Source: a virus
IMG/VR virus record: IMGVR_UViG_3300021392_000012
Coordinates: 1-24,001 of that record
Direction: 5' to 3' (one strand)
Length of the DNA: 24,001 bases
Below are positions 8,421 to 16,032 of the stretch, one piece after another. Position numbers and translations under genes: made by a program. The notes beneath the pieces are model-generated. The model made no database searches. It was not told the origin of the DNA and was given only the letters and a program-made list of their open reading frames with translations. Position 1 is the first letter of the stretch. Each line of letters opens with the position of its first letter.

Positions 8421-8904
8421 CTGCTACTACCCTAAATCCATGTCTTTCAATAAATGCGATCGCAGCATTAATGTCATCCTCTATCGGTCGGGGAATTACC
8501 CTCTCTATTGCCCACTTTGGCGCTGGACGGTGTTCTGTATGCTCCTCTGTAACTGTCTCCTCCTGATGCCATTTTAACTGAGGGGGCTGACCTTTCCTTC
8601 CTGGAACATAATGTTCAAGCCGTCTGGTTTTCTTAGTAGTCCACTTAATTGGTTGTCCGTTTTCAAGAGCATCAGTCAATTTTTGCAGCGCCAAACCCTT
8701 TTGGTACTTGGGACAGCGTTTTCGGAACTCTTCTCTTGCATGTACAACTGCGTCCCTAAATTCCGGTTTGTCCTCAATCCACTTATAAAAGGTTGTCTTC
8801 CCTATTCCCCCAGCCAACCAGCCAACCTCATCCCCTCCCTCTGTGGCTATCGCTTCACAAATGGTTTCGACAATTTCTTGGTTGTAACGCGATTTTCTAG
8901 GCAT
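8341..8904 (-). CDS. terS: Terminase small subunit-like DNA-binding protein
   Basis: About 187 residues from the ATG at 8904 (MPRKSRYNQEIVE). The N-terminal part is a helix-turn-helix of the small-terminase type (GGIGKTTFYKWIEDKPEFRDAVVHAREEF), followed by a helical oligomerisation-like region and a basic segment (KKTRRLEHYVPGRKGQPPQL). It should recognise the packaging site and recruit TerL. I chose 8904 over an upstream ATG at 8982 because GGGAG lies seven bases before it and the extra upstream residues (LPFTNFPFPIF) do not look like protein. Its position directly before and overlapping TerL supports the call. The basic segment followed by a strongly acidic one (EETVTEEH) is unusual. Confidence 0.75.
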   Translation of the reverse strand: MPRKSRYNQEIVETICEAIATEGGDEVGWLAGGIGKTTFYKWIEDKPEFRDAVVHAREEFRKRCPKYQKGLALQKLTDALENGQPIKWTTKKTRRLEHYVPGRKGQPPQLKWHQEETVTEEHTEHRPAPKWAIERVIPRPIEDDINAAIAFIERHGFRVVADGEIPVINPQNGSASQAKLPPSPETN

Positions 8905-8994
8905 AAGTGAACTCCCACTCCCTCCCTCAACCATAACGGATTGAGAGAAGATGGGGAAAGGGAAATTAGTAAAGGGCAGCAATATAGATATTTT

Positions 8995-10047
8995 TCACCA
9001 ATCCCTCAATGTTGCCATCTCAGCCTTCACCCAAGCCAGATTATGCCGCCAGTACGGGAAAGTCGCGCCAGCCTTACGCCAAGTTTTCTTCCACAGTGCA
9101 TTAGCAATAGGCGATCGCCCGTCCGTTGATAAACTCAACCCATACTCATCGCAAAGCCTCAGCAAACCAGGCAGCGGCGGGTCATAACCTTGATGCGGCT
9201 TGAGCCAAGTCACCCCAAAGATATGCACCTTTTGGACTCCAGATTCAGCAATCAGGGGAATTACCCGCCGCATTGTTTCCCAAAACACGGGCATCCACTT
9301 CTTCTGTTTGCCTAAAATACACCAACCCCCTAACCCAAGCACATCATCAGATGTCGCGTGCTCTAAAACCTGCTCTACGCACCTTTGATACTGAGGCGCA
9401 TTAACGCCCTGGCAACTCAGCACCAGTTTGTAACCGTCAAGTCGATAACGTTGAGAAGCGAGATACTGCGCTGCTTCCACAGTCTGCCGAACAGCTTCCC
9501 ACGCCTCATCGACCGACCAGCGCTGCTTAATTCGCTTCCCGTCAATGAATTTCTCATCGATTAGCCTGTCGTAGGAAACGAGCCAAGTTTCCCTACAGTT
9601 GGGCATCTCAGCTAGGGTTTGAAGCTGGCGATTAAGGGAACCTTCAAAAGTCAACCTAGAGTTGGTCAAAACATCCGTGAAAGCGCACGAATCAAATAGT
9701 AAGCGGACTCTGGATAAATCAATGCCCTTGCAATTGGGAACTTTGGTGATGGTGGCCGTTTTTCCTCCTACTTTACCAGTGCGCCCTGGCGAAAGCTGCA
9801 CGCTGCCACAGATATTGTTCAGCTCTGAGCGCCCCTGGTAAGCATAAGTATTCGCCTGGGCGTTCACAAAACACTCCAAATCTGGCTTAAGCTGAGACTG
9901 CCTGACCCCATACGCTTCAGCCAGATATTCTACAAGAAACGCCTGAAACCTTGGAGTAACAGAGACTCCTGCATCATCAATCAGTTGTTCAGCAAGGAAC
10001 TCAAAATTCGGAACCTTGGGAATAATTGGGGAATTATTCTTGAGCAA
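8995..10047 (-). CDS. dpdA: DpdA-like 7-deazaguanine DNA transglycosylase
   Basis: A 350-residue protein that resembles the DpdA branch of the tRNA-guanine transglycosylase superfamily, which swaps guanine in DNA for a 7-deazaguanine base. Visible landmarks: LLFDSCAFTDV (D119 matches the first catalytic Asp; the family usually has DSG/DSGAF, here DSC), LVSYDRLIDE (157-165), LVLSCQGVNAPQY (208-220), DVLGLGGWCILGK (235-247), KVHIFGVTW (273-281) and LSLSTDGRSPI (D309, candidate second Asp). The gene follows the methyltransferase fusion by 26 bases and precedes the terminase genes. There is no ATG at the 5' end; the likely start is TTG at 10047, with GGGGA upstream. No preQ0 synthesis genes are present here, so the substrate would have to come from the host. 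Confidence 0.75.
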   Translation of the reverse strand: MLKNNSPIIPKVPNFEFLAEQLIDDAGVSVTPRFQAFLVEYLAEAYGVRQSQLKPDLECFVNAQANTYAYQGRSELNNICGSVQLSPGRTGKVGGKTATITKVPNCKGIDLSRVRLLFDSCAFTDVLTNSRLTFEGSLNRQLQTLAEMPNCRETWLVSYDRLIDEKFIDGKRIKQRWSVDEAWEAVRQTVEAAQYLASQRYRLDGYKLVLSCQGVNAPQYQRCVEQVLEHATSDDVLGLGGWCILGKQKKWMPVFWETMRRVIPLIAESGVQKVHIFGVTWLKPHQGYDPPLPGLLRLCDEYGLSLSTDGRSPIANALWKKTWRKAGATFPYWRHNLAWVKAEMATLRDW

Positions 10048-10073
10048 GGGAGTATCCCCAGAATCCGCTTGCT

Positions 10074-13000
10074 CTAATTCTTTCCCACCAGCACCAAATC
10101 TGATGTTGATTTACCATTTTTGGGAATAGTCGGACATTGCAGATTGGCTAAACGTTGCTCAATGCGATCGCGCACCTCCACCAGTTGCTCAACACTCATC
10201 TGGTCAATGTTGCTCGTGAAGCCAATTATGTAATCTTCGACTGGTGGGGATTTTGGGACTGATGTATGATGCCTATTGCCATTGTTACTGTGATCATTGC
10301 CCTCCGGAAGAGTGCCATTGCTATTATTGGCAGGTAATGGTTGTGAATTTTCTACATCCGCTAGGGGTAGCCCTGAGGTTTCCCCATTCTCTGTTTCCTG
10401 TTCTCCATTCCCTGTTTCCTGCTTCCCCTTCCCGATACTTCCGACCTGCATCGCAGCAGTAGTGCCGTGTTTGGTGGTGTAAGTTCGGGTTTTGGGTTTA
10501 TCCTCACTACGAATTTTCGCAGTGAGACTCTTGCGAATATTCCGCACTGTTGCCTCGGAAACCTTACATTGTCGGGCAATCTGATAATTACTCCAACTAC
10601 TCCATTCCTGATCTCTGAGGAGCATCATCACAGCACGGCGCTTATCTGCACGGCTACGAGGCTTAGCTGCTTTATGATCAGCGTTGGCGGCAGCAGCGTA
10701 TAATACGGCATCGCGACGGGTTCCCTGGTGAATGATTACTTGAATATCCTCAATCCCTAATTCTTCATAAGCCTTGCAACGGTGGAAACCGTCAGCTAAC
10801 CAGTCGTTTTCCCCATCATAGAAAACGTCAGCCGGATCTAGTTCAGCGCCTTCTTCTATCGCTTCTTTCAATGTAGCGACGTGAGCCATATCAAGTTTCT
10901 CACGGGGCTGAGTTCCCCCATCGCGGCGTATTTGGGCAATGGGGAGAGCGGTAGGAGTTAGAAGTTGAGACTTGAGGAAGGAAAATTGGGATTTAGATTT
11001 TGTTATCTGAGGAATCTGGGGGACACCATGCACCCGACCATGCTTACTAAAAGCTTTCTGAAATTTCTCAAAATTCTCCCCTAGATAAAATACTGAGCTA
11101 GCAAAGGGAGCGGAGGAACTATTTCCCTTAAACTTGAGCCTTCCATTCCACAAGCACTTGGGGAACTGATCAAGTTTCTGATACCATTTGGTGTCAGTGG
11201 CAGATTTTACTAGCACCACTGCCTCTTTCACTCCACCAGCTAAGTATTCTTCTAGGAGCTTATCCACCCAAGAGGCTGTGGCAGAGTATGGGGGATTCAG
11301 GTAAATCCTGCCCTCACCAATTGCCCAAGATTTGCTCAATCCATCATCTTCAATAGTGTAATGATTGGCAGCGGGGATATTTGGAGCTGTGTGGGAGTTT
11401 GAGCAAGGATCAAGGTCGATGGTTCCAAGGGTTGCGATGGTCGCTTCGCGAACCGCCGCAGGCATCGCAGCTTCTTTCACTTCATCGGGACTGTAATGCT
11501 CGTCAGTTTTGCTGCTGGTTTGTACAGATAGAGCATGATTACTCTTGCAGTCCTGGCTTTTCTGTTCTGATTCAATCGGTTCAAACTTGAACCGAATCAC
11601 CCAAACCACTTTTTGATCATCACCATCAAAATAATGCTCAATGAATTCAGCCAGAGTCAGTTCAGGGAAACCTTCTTTGATTAGGTCGGCCATTGGCATA
11701 TCAGCCAATTTTTCTTGGTAGGGTTTTTCTGTTAGGGTCAGCCAGCCTACTTGTTTACCTCCATATCGCTTATCCTTGTCTAAAGCTTGAAACCTTGCCC
11801 CTTCCTCAAAAATCTTGATAAATTTCAGAGCATGAGAATCCTTCCAAACTCGACGAGTAACTGATTTTCCTTTAAGTAGTTGGGGATAGGTTTTCCCAAA
11901 ACTGATACTCAAACCAGACTCTTTAACATCATCTCCCCACTCCCCTATCCTTCTTACCAATTCCCCGACTTTGTCAGCCCAATCCTTCAATTCTTTCTTT
12001 TGATACTCAATAGTAGGCATCGCATTCTCACAGCCCATCTCCTGCACAATTTCCCCACTCTCATCCAGCTCAGCTGTGTGGTTGGAATTGGTTAGAGTTG
12101 GGGTAATCTGTCCGATTGGCTTAAGAAAAAGCTCTACAAACTTGGGAGGGACAGAATATCCCAAAATCGAGCCTGCCACCCCCACTTCTTCTGGAAACTC
12201 GTACCAATCTGAAAAGCTTTGAAGGCGGCGCACACACTCAATAGTGACCTGTTTTACCTGGCCAGACGCTCCTACGTCGCTACCACTGACGCTATCAGGG
12301 AGCCAGATGTCAGCGAATTTAGAGCGACTATTATTTCTGTGATCAGTGAAATGCGATCGCAAAATTGTGTTTGCGGGTTTAAAACTAGGTATCGCAGCAT
12401 ACCTACTGCGGACACCAACGCGATCAATTAGCAGTGGCTCTGAAGCATTATTCTCCAAAAACTTGTCAACTGAACGCCGTTGTCCCTTGAGCAGTTCCGA
12501 GTCAGGCAAACTAGGAATCAAGTCCTTAATCGCTTCGTACCAGCTAATTTTTGCAGATTTTTCGGGTAGCTCCAAAGGTGGTTGGGCATCACGGGATGCC
12601 CAGGCAATAAACCTTTTCCGCGCCTGGGGAACACCATAATCTGACATATCCACAATGGTCGATTTGAGATTGTAGCCAAGAGACGGGACAACAAACCCAA
12701 TCTGCTTCCAGCTCTGAGATTTTTGATAAGCTGGGACATTCTCCAAGACAAAGTGCTTGGGCTTAATTTTCTTAATTGCGGCTACTACTGCTTTCGCTGC
12801 TGCCACATCATCATCCTGCTCGGTACCACCCTTCTTGGCAGCACTGAAGTTGGAGCACATTGGGGATGCCCATAGAATATCTGGCTCTTGGGGAAATCCA
12901 GGGAAATCCTCTGCGGCTAGTTCCTGCACTGTTCGACGAATAACCCGACATTGAGGGAAATTAGCCTCGTGAGCATCACTCATAGCCTCGCTCAAATCAG

Positions 13001-13340
13001 GCTTGTCTGGGTTATATTCAACCGCCAATAACGGTTCAATTCCCGCGTCCATCAGTCCAGCCTCGACACCGCCGCCACCAGAGAACAAAACTACTGCTGT
13101 AGGTTTCTTCTCGACTTTGGCAATTAACTCCATGCAATATGGGACAAGACCATGCCCTGCCTCGTGTACCCAAAATTGAGGCATTCCACCAGGGGAGAGA
13201 AACTTCTCGGTAATGATGCCAATTTTTCCATTCTTCATAGTAGCAATCATGCCCACTTCTGATGAGTCGTAAAGCTCCATTAAATGCTGCTTATTTGCAG
13301 TTTCTTGGCTTGCAGTTTTGGTATTTTTGCGTCGTACCAT
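10074..13340 (-). CDS. Four-part DNA modification protein: C5-MTase, ASCH, Dam N6-MTase, ParB/HTH
   Basis: A 1088-residue fusion. Residues 80-408 form a cytosine-5 methyltransferase: motif I LFSGGGGVEAGL (85-96), motif IV SPMCSNFS with C162 (PMC instead of the usual PPC), ENV (200-202), VPQARKR (237-243), RRLQSF (371-376) and GYSVPP (394-399). Residues about 470-590 resemble an ASCH/PUA-like domain (SVTRRVW ... VVWVIRF). Residues about 615-770 form a Dam-type N6-adenine methyltransferase with DLDPCSN (642-648) and LNPPYS (681-686). Residues about 795-940 form a ParB-like domain (WLADGFHRCKAYEELG; RADKRRAVMMLL) plus HTH (NYQIARQCKVSEATVRNIRK). Residues 1-78 include a small beta-rich segment of unknown type. 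GGAGGTGA precedes the ATG at 13340. All visible catalytic residues are present, so both methylases may be active; target sites are unknown. Confidence 0.85.
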   Translation of the reverse strand: MVRRKNTKTASQETANKQHLMELYDSSEVGMIATMKNGKIGIITEKFLSPGGMPQFWVHEAGHGLVPYCMELIAKVEKKPTAVVLFSGGGGVEAGLMDAGIEPLLAVEYNPDKPDLSEAMSDAHEANFPQCRVIRRTVQELAAEDFPGFPQEPDILWASPMCSNFSAAKKGGTEQDDDVAAAKAVVAAIKKIKPKHFVLENVPAYQKSQSWKQIGFVVPSLGYNLKSTIVDMSDYGVPQARKRFIAWASRDAQPPLELPEKSAKISWYEAIKDLIPSLPDSELLKGQRRSVDKFLENNASEPLLIDRVGVRSRYAAIPSFKPANTILRSHFTDHRNNSRSKFADIWLPDSVSGSDVGASGQVKQVTIECVRRLQSFSDWYEFPEEVGVAGSILGYSVPPKFVELFLKPIGQITPTLTNSNHTAELDESGEIVQEMGCENAMPTIEYQKKELKDWADKVGELVRRIGEWGDDVKESGLSISFGKTYPQLLKGKSVTRRVWKDSHALKFIKIFEEGARFQALDKDKRYGGKQVGWLTLTEKPYQEKLADMPMADLIKEGFPELTLAEFIEHYFDGDDQKVVWVIRFKFEPIESEQKSQDCKSNHALSVQTSSKTDEHYSPDEVKEAAMPAAVREATIATLGTIDLDPCSNSHTAPNIPAANHYTIEDDGLSKSWAIGEGRIYLNPPYSATASWVDKLLEEYLAGGVKEAVVLVKSATDTKWYQKLDQFPKCLWNGRLKFKGNSSSAPFASSVFYLGENFEKFQKAFSKHGRVHGVPQIPQITKSKSQFSFLKSQLLTPTALPIAQIRRDGGTQPREKLDMAHVATLKEAIEEGAELDPADVFYDGENDWLADGFHRCKAYEELGIEDIQVIIHQGTRRDAVLYAAAANADHKAAKPRSRADKRRAVMMLLRDQEWSSWSNYQIARQCKVSEATVRNIRKSLTAKIRSEDKPKTRTYTTKHGTTAAMQVGSIGKGKQETGNGEQETENGETSGLPLADVENSQPLPANNSNGTLPEGNDHSNNGNRHHTSVPKSPPVEDYIIGFTSNIDQMSVEQLVEVRDRIEQRLANLQCPTIPKNGKSTSDLVLVGKN
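10377..10436. repeat. Degenerate 7-base repeat inside the linker of the modification fusion
   Basis: On the minus strand this stretch reads as imperfect 7-base units (GGAAACA, GGGAATG, GAGAACA, GGAAACA, GAGAATG). It encodes residues 969-988 (KGKQETGNGEQETENG), a low-complexity linker after the ParB/HTH module. Because 7 is not a multiple of 3, three units make a 7-residue protein period. Confidence 0.7.
11434..11468. repeat. 35-bp cyanobacterial dispersed-type repeat inside the Dam domain
   Basis: The stretch has ends GCGATG and CATCGC in inverted orientation and a core TTCGCGAACCGCCGCAGGC. It looks like the GCGATGCC...GCATCGC family of short dispersed repeats common in filamentous cyanobacteria. 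It lies in frame in the modification fusion and encodes residues about 624-635 (AAMPAAVREATI), just before the Dam motif DLDPCSN. Confidence 0.55.
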
Positions 13341-13359
13341 TTTTCTTTATCTCACCTCC

Positions 13360-14205
13360 CTAAACAGAACACTCACAAGGCATAAAAATGGTTGATTGAA
13401 CCCAATATTCCCGTTGATTGGGTTTCACAAATTTGGCAACATCAGCCCAAAATCTTTGATGGGGAATATGCTCAGAAGCAGGAATACAAGCAGTTTTCAT
13501 CGCATCAAAAAGAGGTTCGAGACTTTCAATAGATTCCCCTGGCAAAATCGTGTAACCAATGTAGTTCTCTGCTGCTTTAGCTTCTTCCCAAACATCTGGG
13601 CGAGTACAGTAAACAACGTACCAATGCCGTCTACCAGCCTTTAGGCATCCAACACAATTAGCGTGTTTAAATTGTGCATAAGTACAAGGCGGTTTAATAC
13701 CAATTTCTACTGTGCTGTGGATAGTGCGTTTCCACTCTGCCAAAGGATAGCAACTTGAATAGCCTAGGGAATGAATAATTTTTTGGCGTCGAGCAATCCT
13801 GTCAGCCTCTGAATTGTCAAAACCGTAGTAGATGATGGCATTACCTGGGGTACAATTCTTGTTTAACCAGTTGTAAAAAGGAGCCGTTTTGAGTCTGTTT
13901 GTACAAAGTGGTTGACCATTACCAACCTTAAACGCTTTGGCTATCATGCAGACTTGAAACTGGTTGGGAAGTCGTTCTGGTTGGGAAATATCTAGGCAGT
14001 TAGCGTAAGTGATTGGCAATCCTAAGTAATCAACAACCTCCCGCTTAAATCTTTTAATGTCAGAATGTTCAAAATTGGGGTTAATGTCGTGATTCAGCAG
14101 AACAACATTATTGATGCCATACTTACGAACTACTTCAATTGCTACTAGTGCGCTACTATGTCCGCCTGAATAGCAAACTATATGCTTGGTCTTTTTGTGT
14201 TGCAT
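13360..14205 (-). CDS. PP-loop ATPase / PAPS-reductase-like protein
   Basis: A 281-residue member of the adenine nucleotide alpha-hydrolase (PP-loop) superfamily: VCYSGGHSSALVAIEVVRKYG has the SGGxSS pyrophosphate loop at residues 13-18. Further family-like features are CTNRLKTAPF (101-110), matching the CTxxLK motif of PAPS-reductase/DndC-like proteins, and HANCVGCLKAGRRHWYVV (181-198), whose C184 and C187 with C101 could hold metal or an Fe-S cluster. Such proteins activate a substrate with ATP, then transfer sulphur or an amide. The gene lies between the HNH gene (stop and start overlap as TAATG) and the methyltransferase fusion. A role in nucleotide or DNA modification is plausible from context but not shown. 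QueC, DndC or a cysH-like role cannot be separated by eye. Confidence 0.75.
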   Translation of the reverse strand: MQHKKTKHIVCYSGGHSSALVAIEVVRKYGINNVVLLNHDINPNFEHSDIKRFKREVVDYLGLPITYANCLDISQPERLPNQFQVCMIAKAFKVGNGQPLCTNRLKTAPFYNWLNKNCTPGNAIIYYGFDNSEADRIARRQKIIHSLGYSSCYPLAEWKRTIHSTVEIGIKPPCTYAQFKHANCVGCLKAGRRHWYVVYCTRPDVWEEAKAAENYIGYTILPGESIESLEPLFDAMKTACIPASEHIPHQRFWADVAKFVKPNQREYWVQSTIFMPCECSV

Positions 14206-14636
14206 TATTTTAAAGTTCCAAATAAGTTCAACTGTCCATTACTCTCTAACTTCTGCTGCCTCTTCCTAGCTCTCGTTGATGCAGCTTTTTTGGCGTGATG
14301 CTGTGCGTCGTATCGAAGGTGACAAACACTGCACAGGGCTTTTAAGTTGTCGGAATTGCAGTTAGCTGGATTGTGGTCAAGATGAGCAACTGTGAGGACA
14401 AATCTTCTGTATTTTGGTTTGTCATCAGAATCATAATCATCAAACAAATCCATGTACCACTTAAGACCTCCAAAATGAACGGCATTGCCATACAATTCAT
14501 GGTCAAACTCATCCCAGCTTTGTGATGGTCTTTTGCAGGGACGTTGGCATTCTTGGCAATGCCAATCTGCTGCCTCTTTTATCTCTAGTGCTATCGATTC
14601 CCAATTCTTGGGATATAGCTTGCGATTCATTGGCAT
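14205..14636 (-). CDS. HNH endonuclease with clamp-binding-like tail
   Basis: A 143-residue nuclease-like protein. The HNH core is VAHLDHNPANCNSDNLKALC followed by SVCHLRYD (residues 83-110), with paired cysteines at 27/30 and 102/105 that should form the structural zinc site. Catalytic-type histidines are at 85/88 and H106. The C-terminus reads GQLNLFGTLK; QLNLF fits the QLxLF bacterial sliding-clamp binding pattern. It resembles the HNH protein at 20210-20500 (shared PxNW...I..A.KE.A.W.C..C). It lies between DnaB and the PP-loop gene, so a role in replication, recombination or homing is possible. An ATG at 14630 is an equally good start. Confidence 0.85.
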   Translation of the reverse strand: MPMNRKLYPKNWESIALEIKEAADWHCQECQRPCKRPSQSWDEFDHELYGNAVHFGGLKWYMDLFDDYDSDDKPKYRRFVLTVAHLDHNPANCNSDNLKALCSVCHLRYDAQHHAKKAASTRARKRQQKLESNGQLNLFGTLK

Positions 14637-14681
14637 CGTTTTTGAGTAAAATTATCGTATTTGGTGAAGTGATGGTAAAAA

Positions 14682-16028
14682 TTAGGTCAAACTTAGGAAC
14701 TGACTGGTCTCAGGTTTGAAAAGGCATTTCACAGTTCCCGTTTTTCCACCCCGATGCTTGCCAACAATGATTTCGGCTATCCCTTGGTCTGGGGTGTCTG
14801 GGTTATAGTAATCGTCTCGGTAGAGAAGCATAATCACGTCAGCTGCTTGCTCTAATCCCCCTGATTCTCTGAGTTGGGAAATAGTTGGGCGCTTATTTTT
14901 CTGCCCTTCTACTGAACGATTGATTTGAGCTAAGGCAAGGAAGGGAACATCAAATTCTTTAGCTATCGATTTGCACCCGTTGGCAAGCTTATCAAGCTCA
15001 GATACTCGGTTAGTCCTACCGTCCTCCGAGCCTAGTAGTTGGAGATAATCAAGTATCACCAATCCAGGATGCCCGTAGGTGGCAGTAGCACGTCTAATAC
15101 CTGCTCGTATTCGCATCAGACTTAACCCAGAGCCTGGGGTGTCATCAATCCAAAGTGGAGTATGCCCAATCTTGCCAACGGATTGAGCTAGCTGATCATA
15201 ATCCGCATCTGTTAGAGTTCCTTCCTCAATTAGCCTGCTATCGACACCAGAATCTCTGGCAATAATCCTTGTCATCAGCTCATCCCGATCCATTTCAGCA
15301 GAGAAGAAAATGACAGGTTGACTCTGTAAAACTGCTATTTGGTGGGCTAGCCAAACTGATAGTTGAGTTTTTCCAATCCCAGAGCGACCGGCAACCACAT
15401 AGAGTTTTTTCTTCTTGAGCCCACCAACTAGATTATCTAGGTCATAGATCTCAGTCCTTAACCCCAACTCCTGAACCCCAATCTGCTTGAAAATCCTCGT
15501 GGCAATATCCCCAGGGGTTTCAATATTGGTAGACGACCCCTGCTCCGACAACTTGAAAATCTTCTGTTCGCTATCGTCAAGAACATTTTCCAATTCGGTA
15601 GATGTTTCATAACCCATCTGCACAATCTCGTTGCCAGCCTTAATCAATTGGCGACGAGTAAACTTGTCCATCACCAACTCTGCGTATCGGTCAATATTAA
15701 CCGCTGATACAGTACGTTCAACTAGCTGTGCTAATTTAACCTGACCTCCAATTTTCTCCAAGGTATTGTGGTCATACAACCAGCTGGTAACACTCATCAA
15801 ATCCGTTGGTTTACCCAACAGATACAGCGATAGTGCAGCCTCGTAAATACTCCTGTGAGCATTGATATAGAAAGCCTGTGGGTACAAAATATCCACAATC
15901 CGACTCATAGCTTCTGGATCTAGCAGAATCCCTCCCAGGATTGCCTCCTCTGCATCAATGTTCTGAGGGGGTAAGGCGTTACCTCCAAGAGCTTGAAAAC
16001 TGACAATGTTGTTTGTATCTGCGTACAT
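14682..16028 (-). CDS. dnaB: Replicative DNA helicase, DnaB family
   Basis: A 448-residue hexameric helicase that unwinds the fork. The N-terminal domain (LPPQNIDAEEAILGGILLD, residues 19-37) and the RecA-like domain are both complete: Walker A GRSGIGKT (214-221), FFSAEMDRDEL (241-251), Walker B LVILDYLQLL (323-332), QINRSVEGQKNKRP (368-381) and LRESGGLEQAADVIMLLYRD (386-405). Length matches bacterial DnaB, with no intein. It starts five bases after the initiator-like gene stops (TAG, then GTAA, then ATG), so both are likely made from one message. Phage-encoded DnaB can replace the helicase-loader strategy of lambda P. Confidence 0.95.
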   Translation of the reverse strand: MYADTNNIVSFQALGGNALPPQNIDAEEAILGGILLDPEAMSRIVDILYPQAFYINAHRSIYEAALSLYLLGKPTDLMSVTSWLYDHNTLEKIGGQVKLAQLVERTVSAVNIDRYAELVMDKFTRRQLIKAGNEIVQMGYETSTELENVLDDSEQKIFKLSEQGSSTNIETPGDIATRIFKQIGVQELGLRTEIYDLDNLVGGLKKKKLYVVAGRSGIGKTQLSVWLAHQIAVLQSQPVIFFSAEMDRDELMTRIIARDSGVDSRLIEEGTLTDADYDQLAQSVGKIGHTPLWIDDTPGSGLSLMRIRAGIRRATATYGHPGLVILDYLQLLGSEDGRTNRVSELDKLANGCKSIAKEFDVPFLALAQINRSVEGQKNKRPTISQLRESGGLEQAADVIMLLYRDDYYNPDTPDQGIAEIIVGKHRGGKTGTVKCLFKPETSQFLSLT

Positions 16029-16032
16029 TTAC

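Noticed and set aside
10244-10462. Plus-strand small genes antisense to the methylase linker
   Set aside because: They arise from repeat and low-complexity DNA opposite a strong coding sequence.
14682-16028. Intein in DnaB
   Set aside because: The RecA-like motifs are contiguous and the length is normal.
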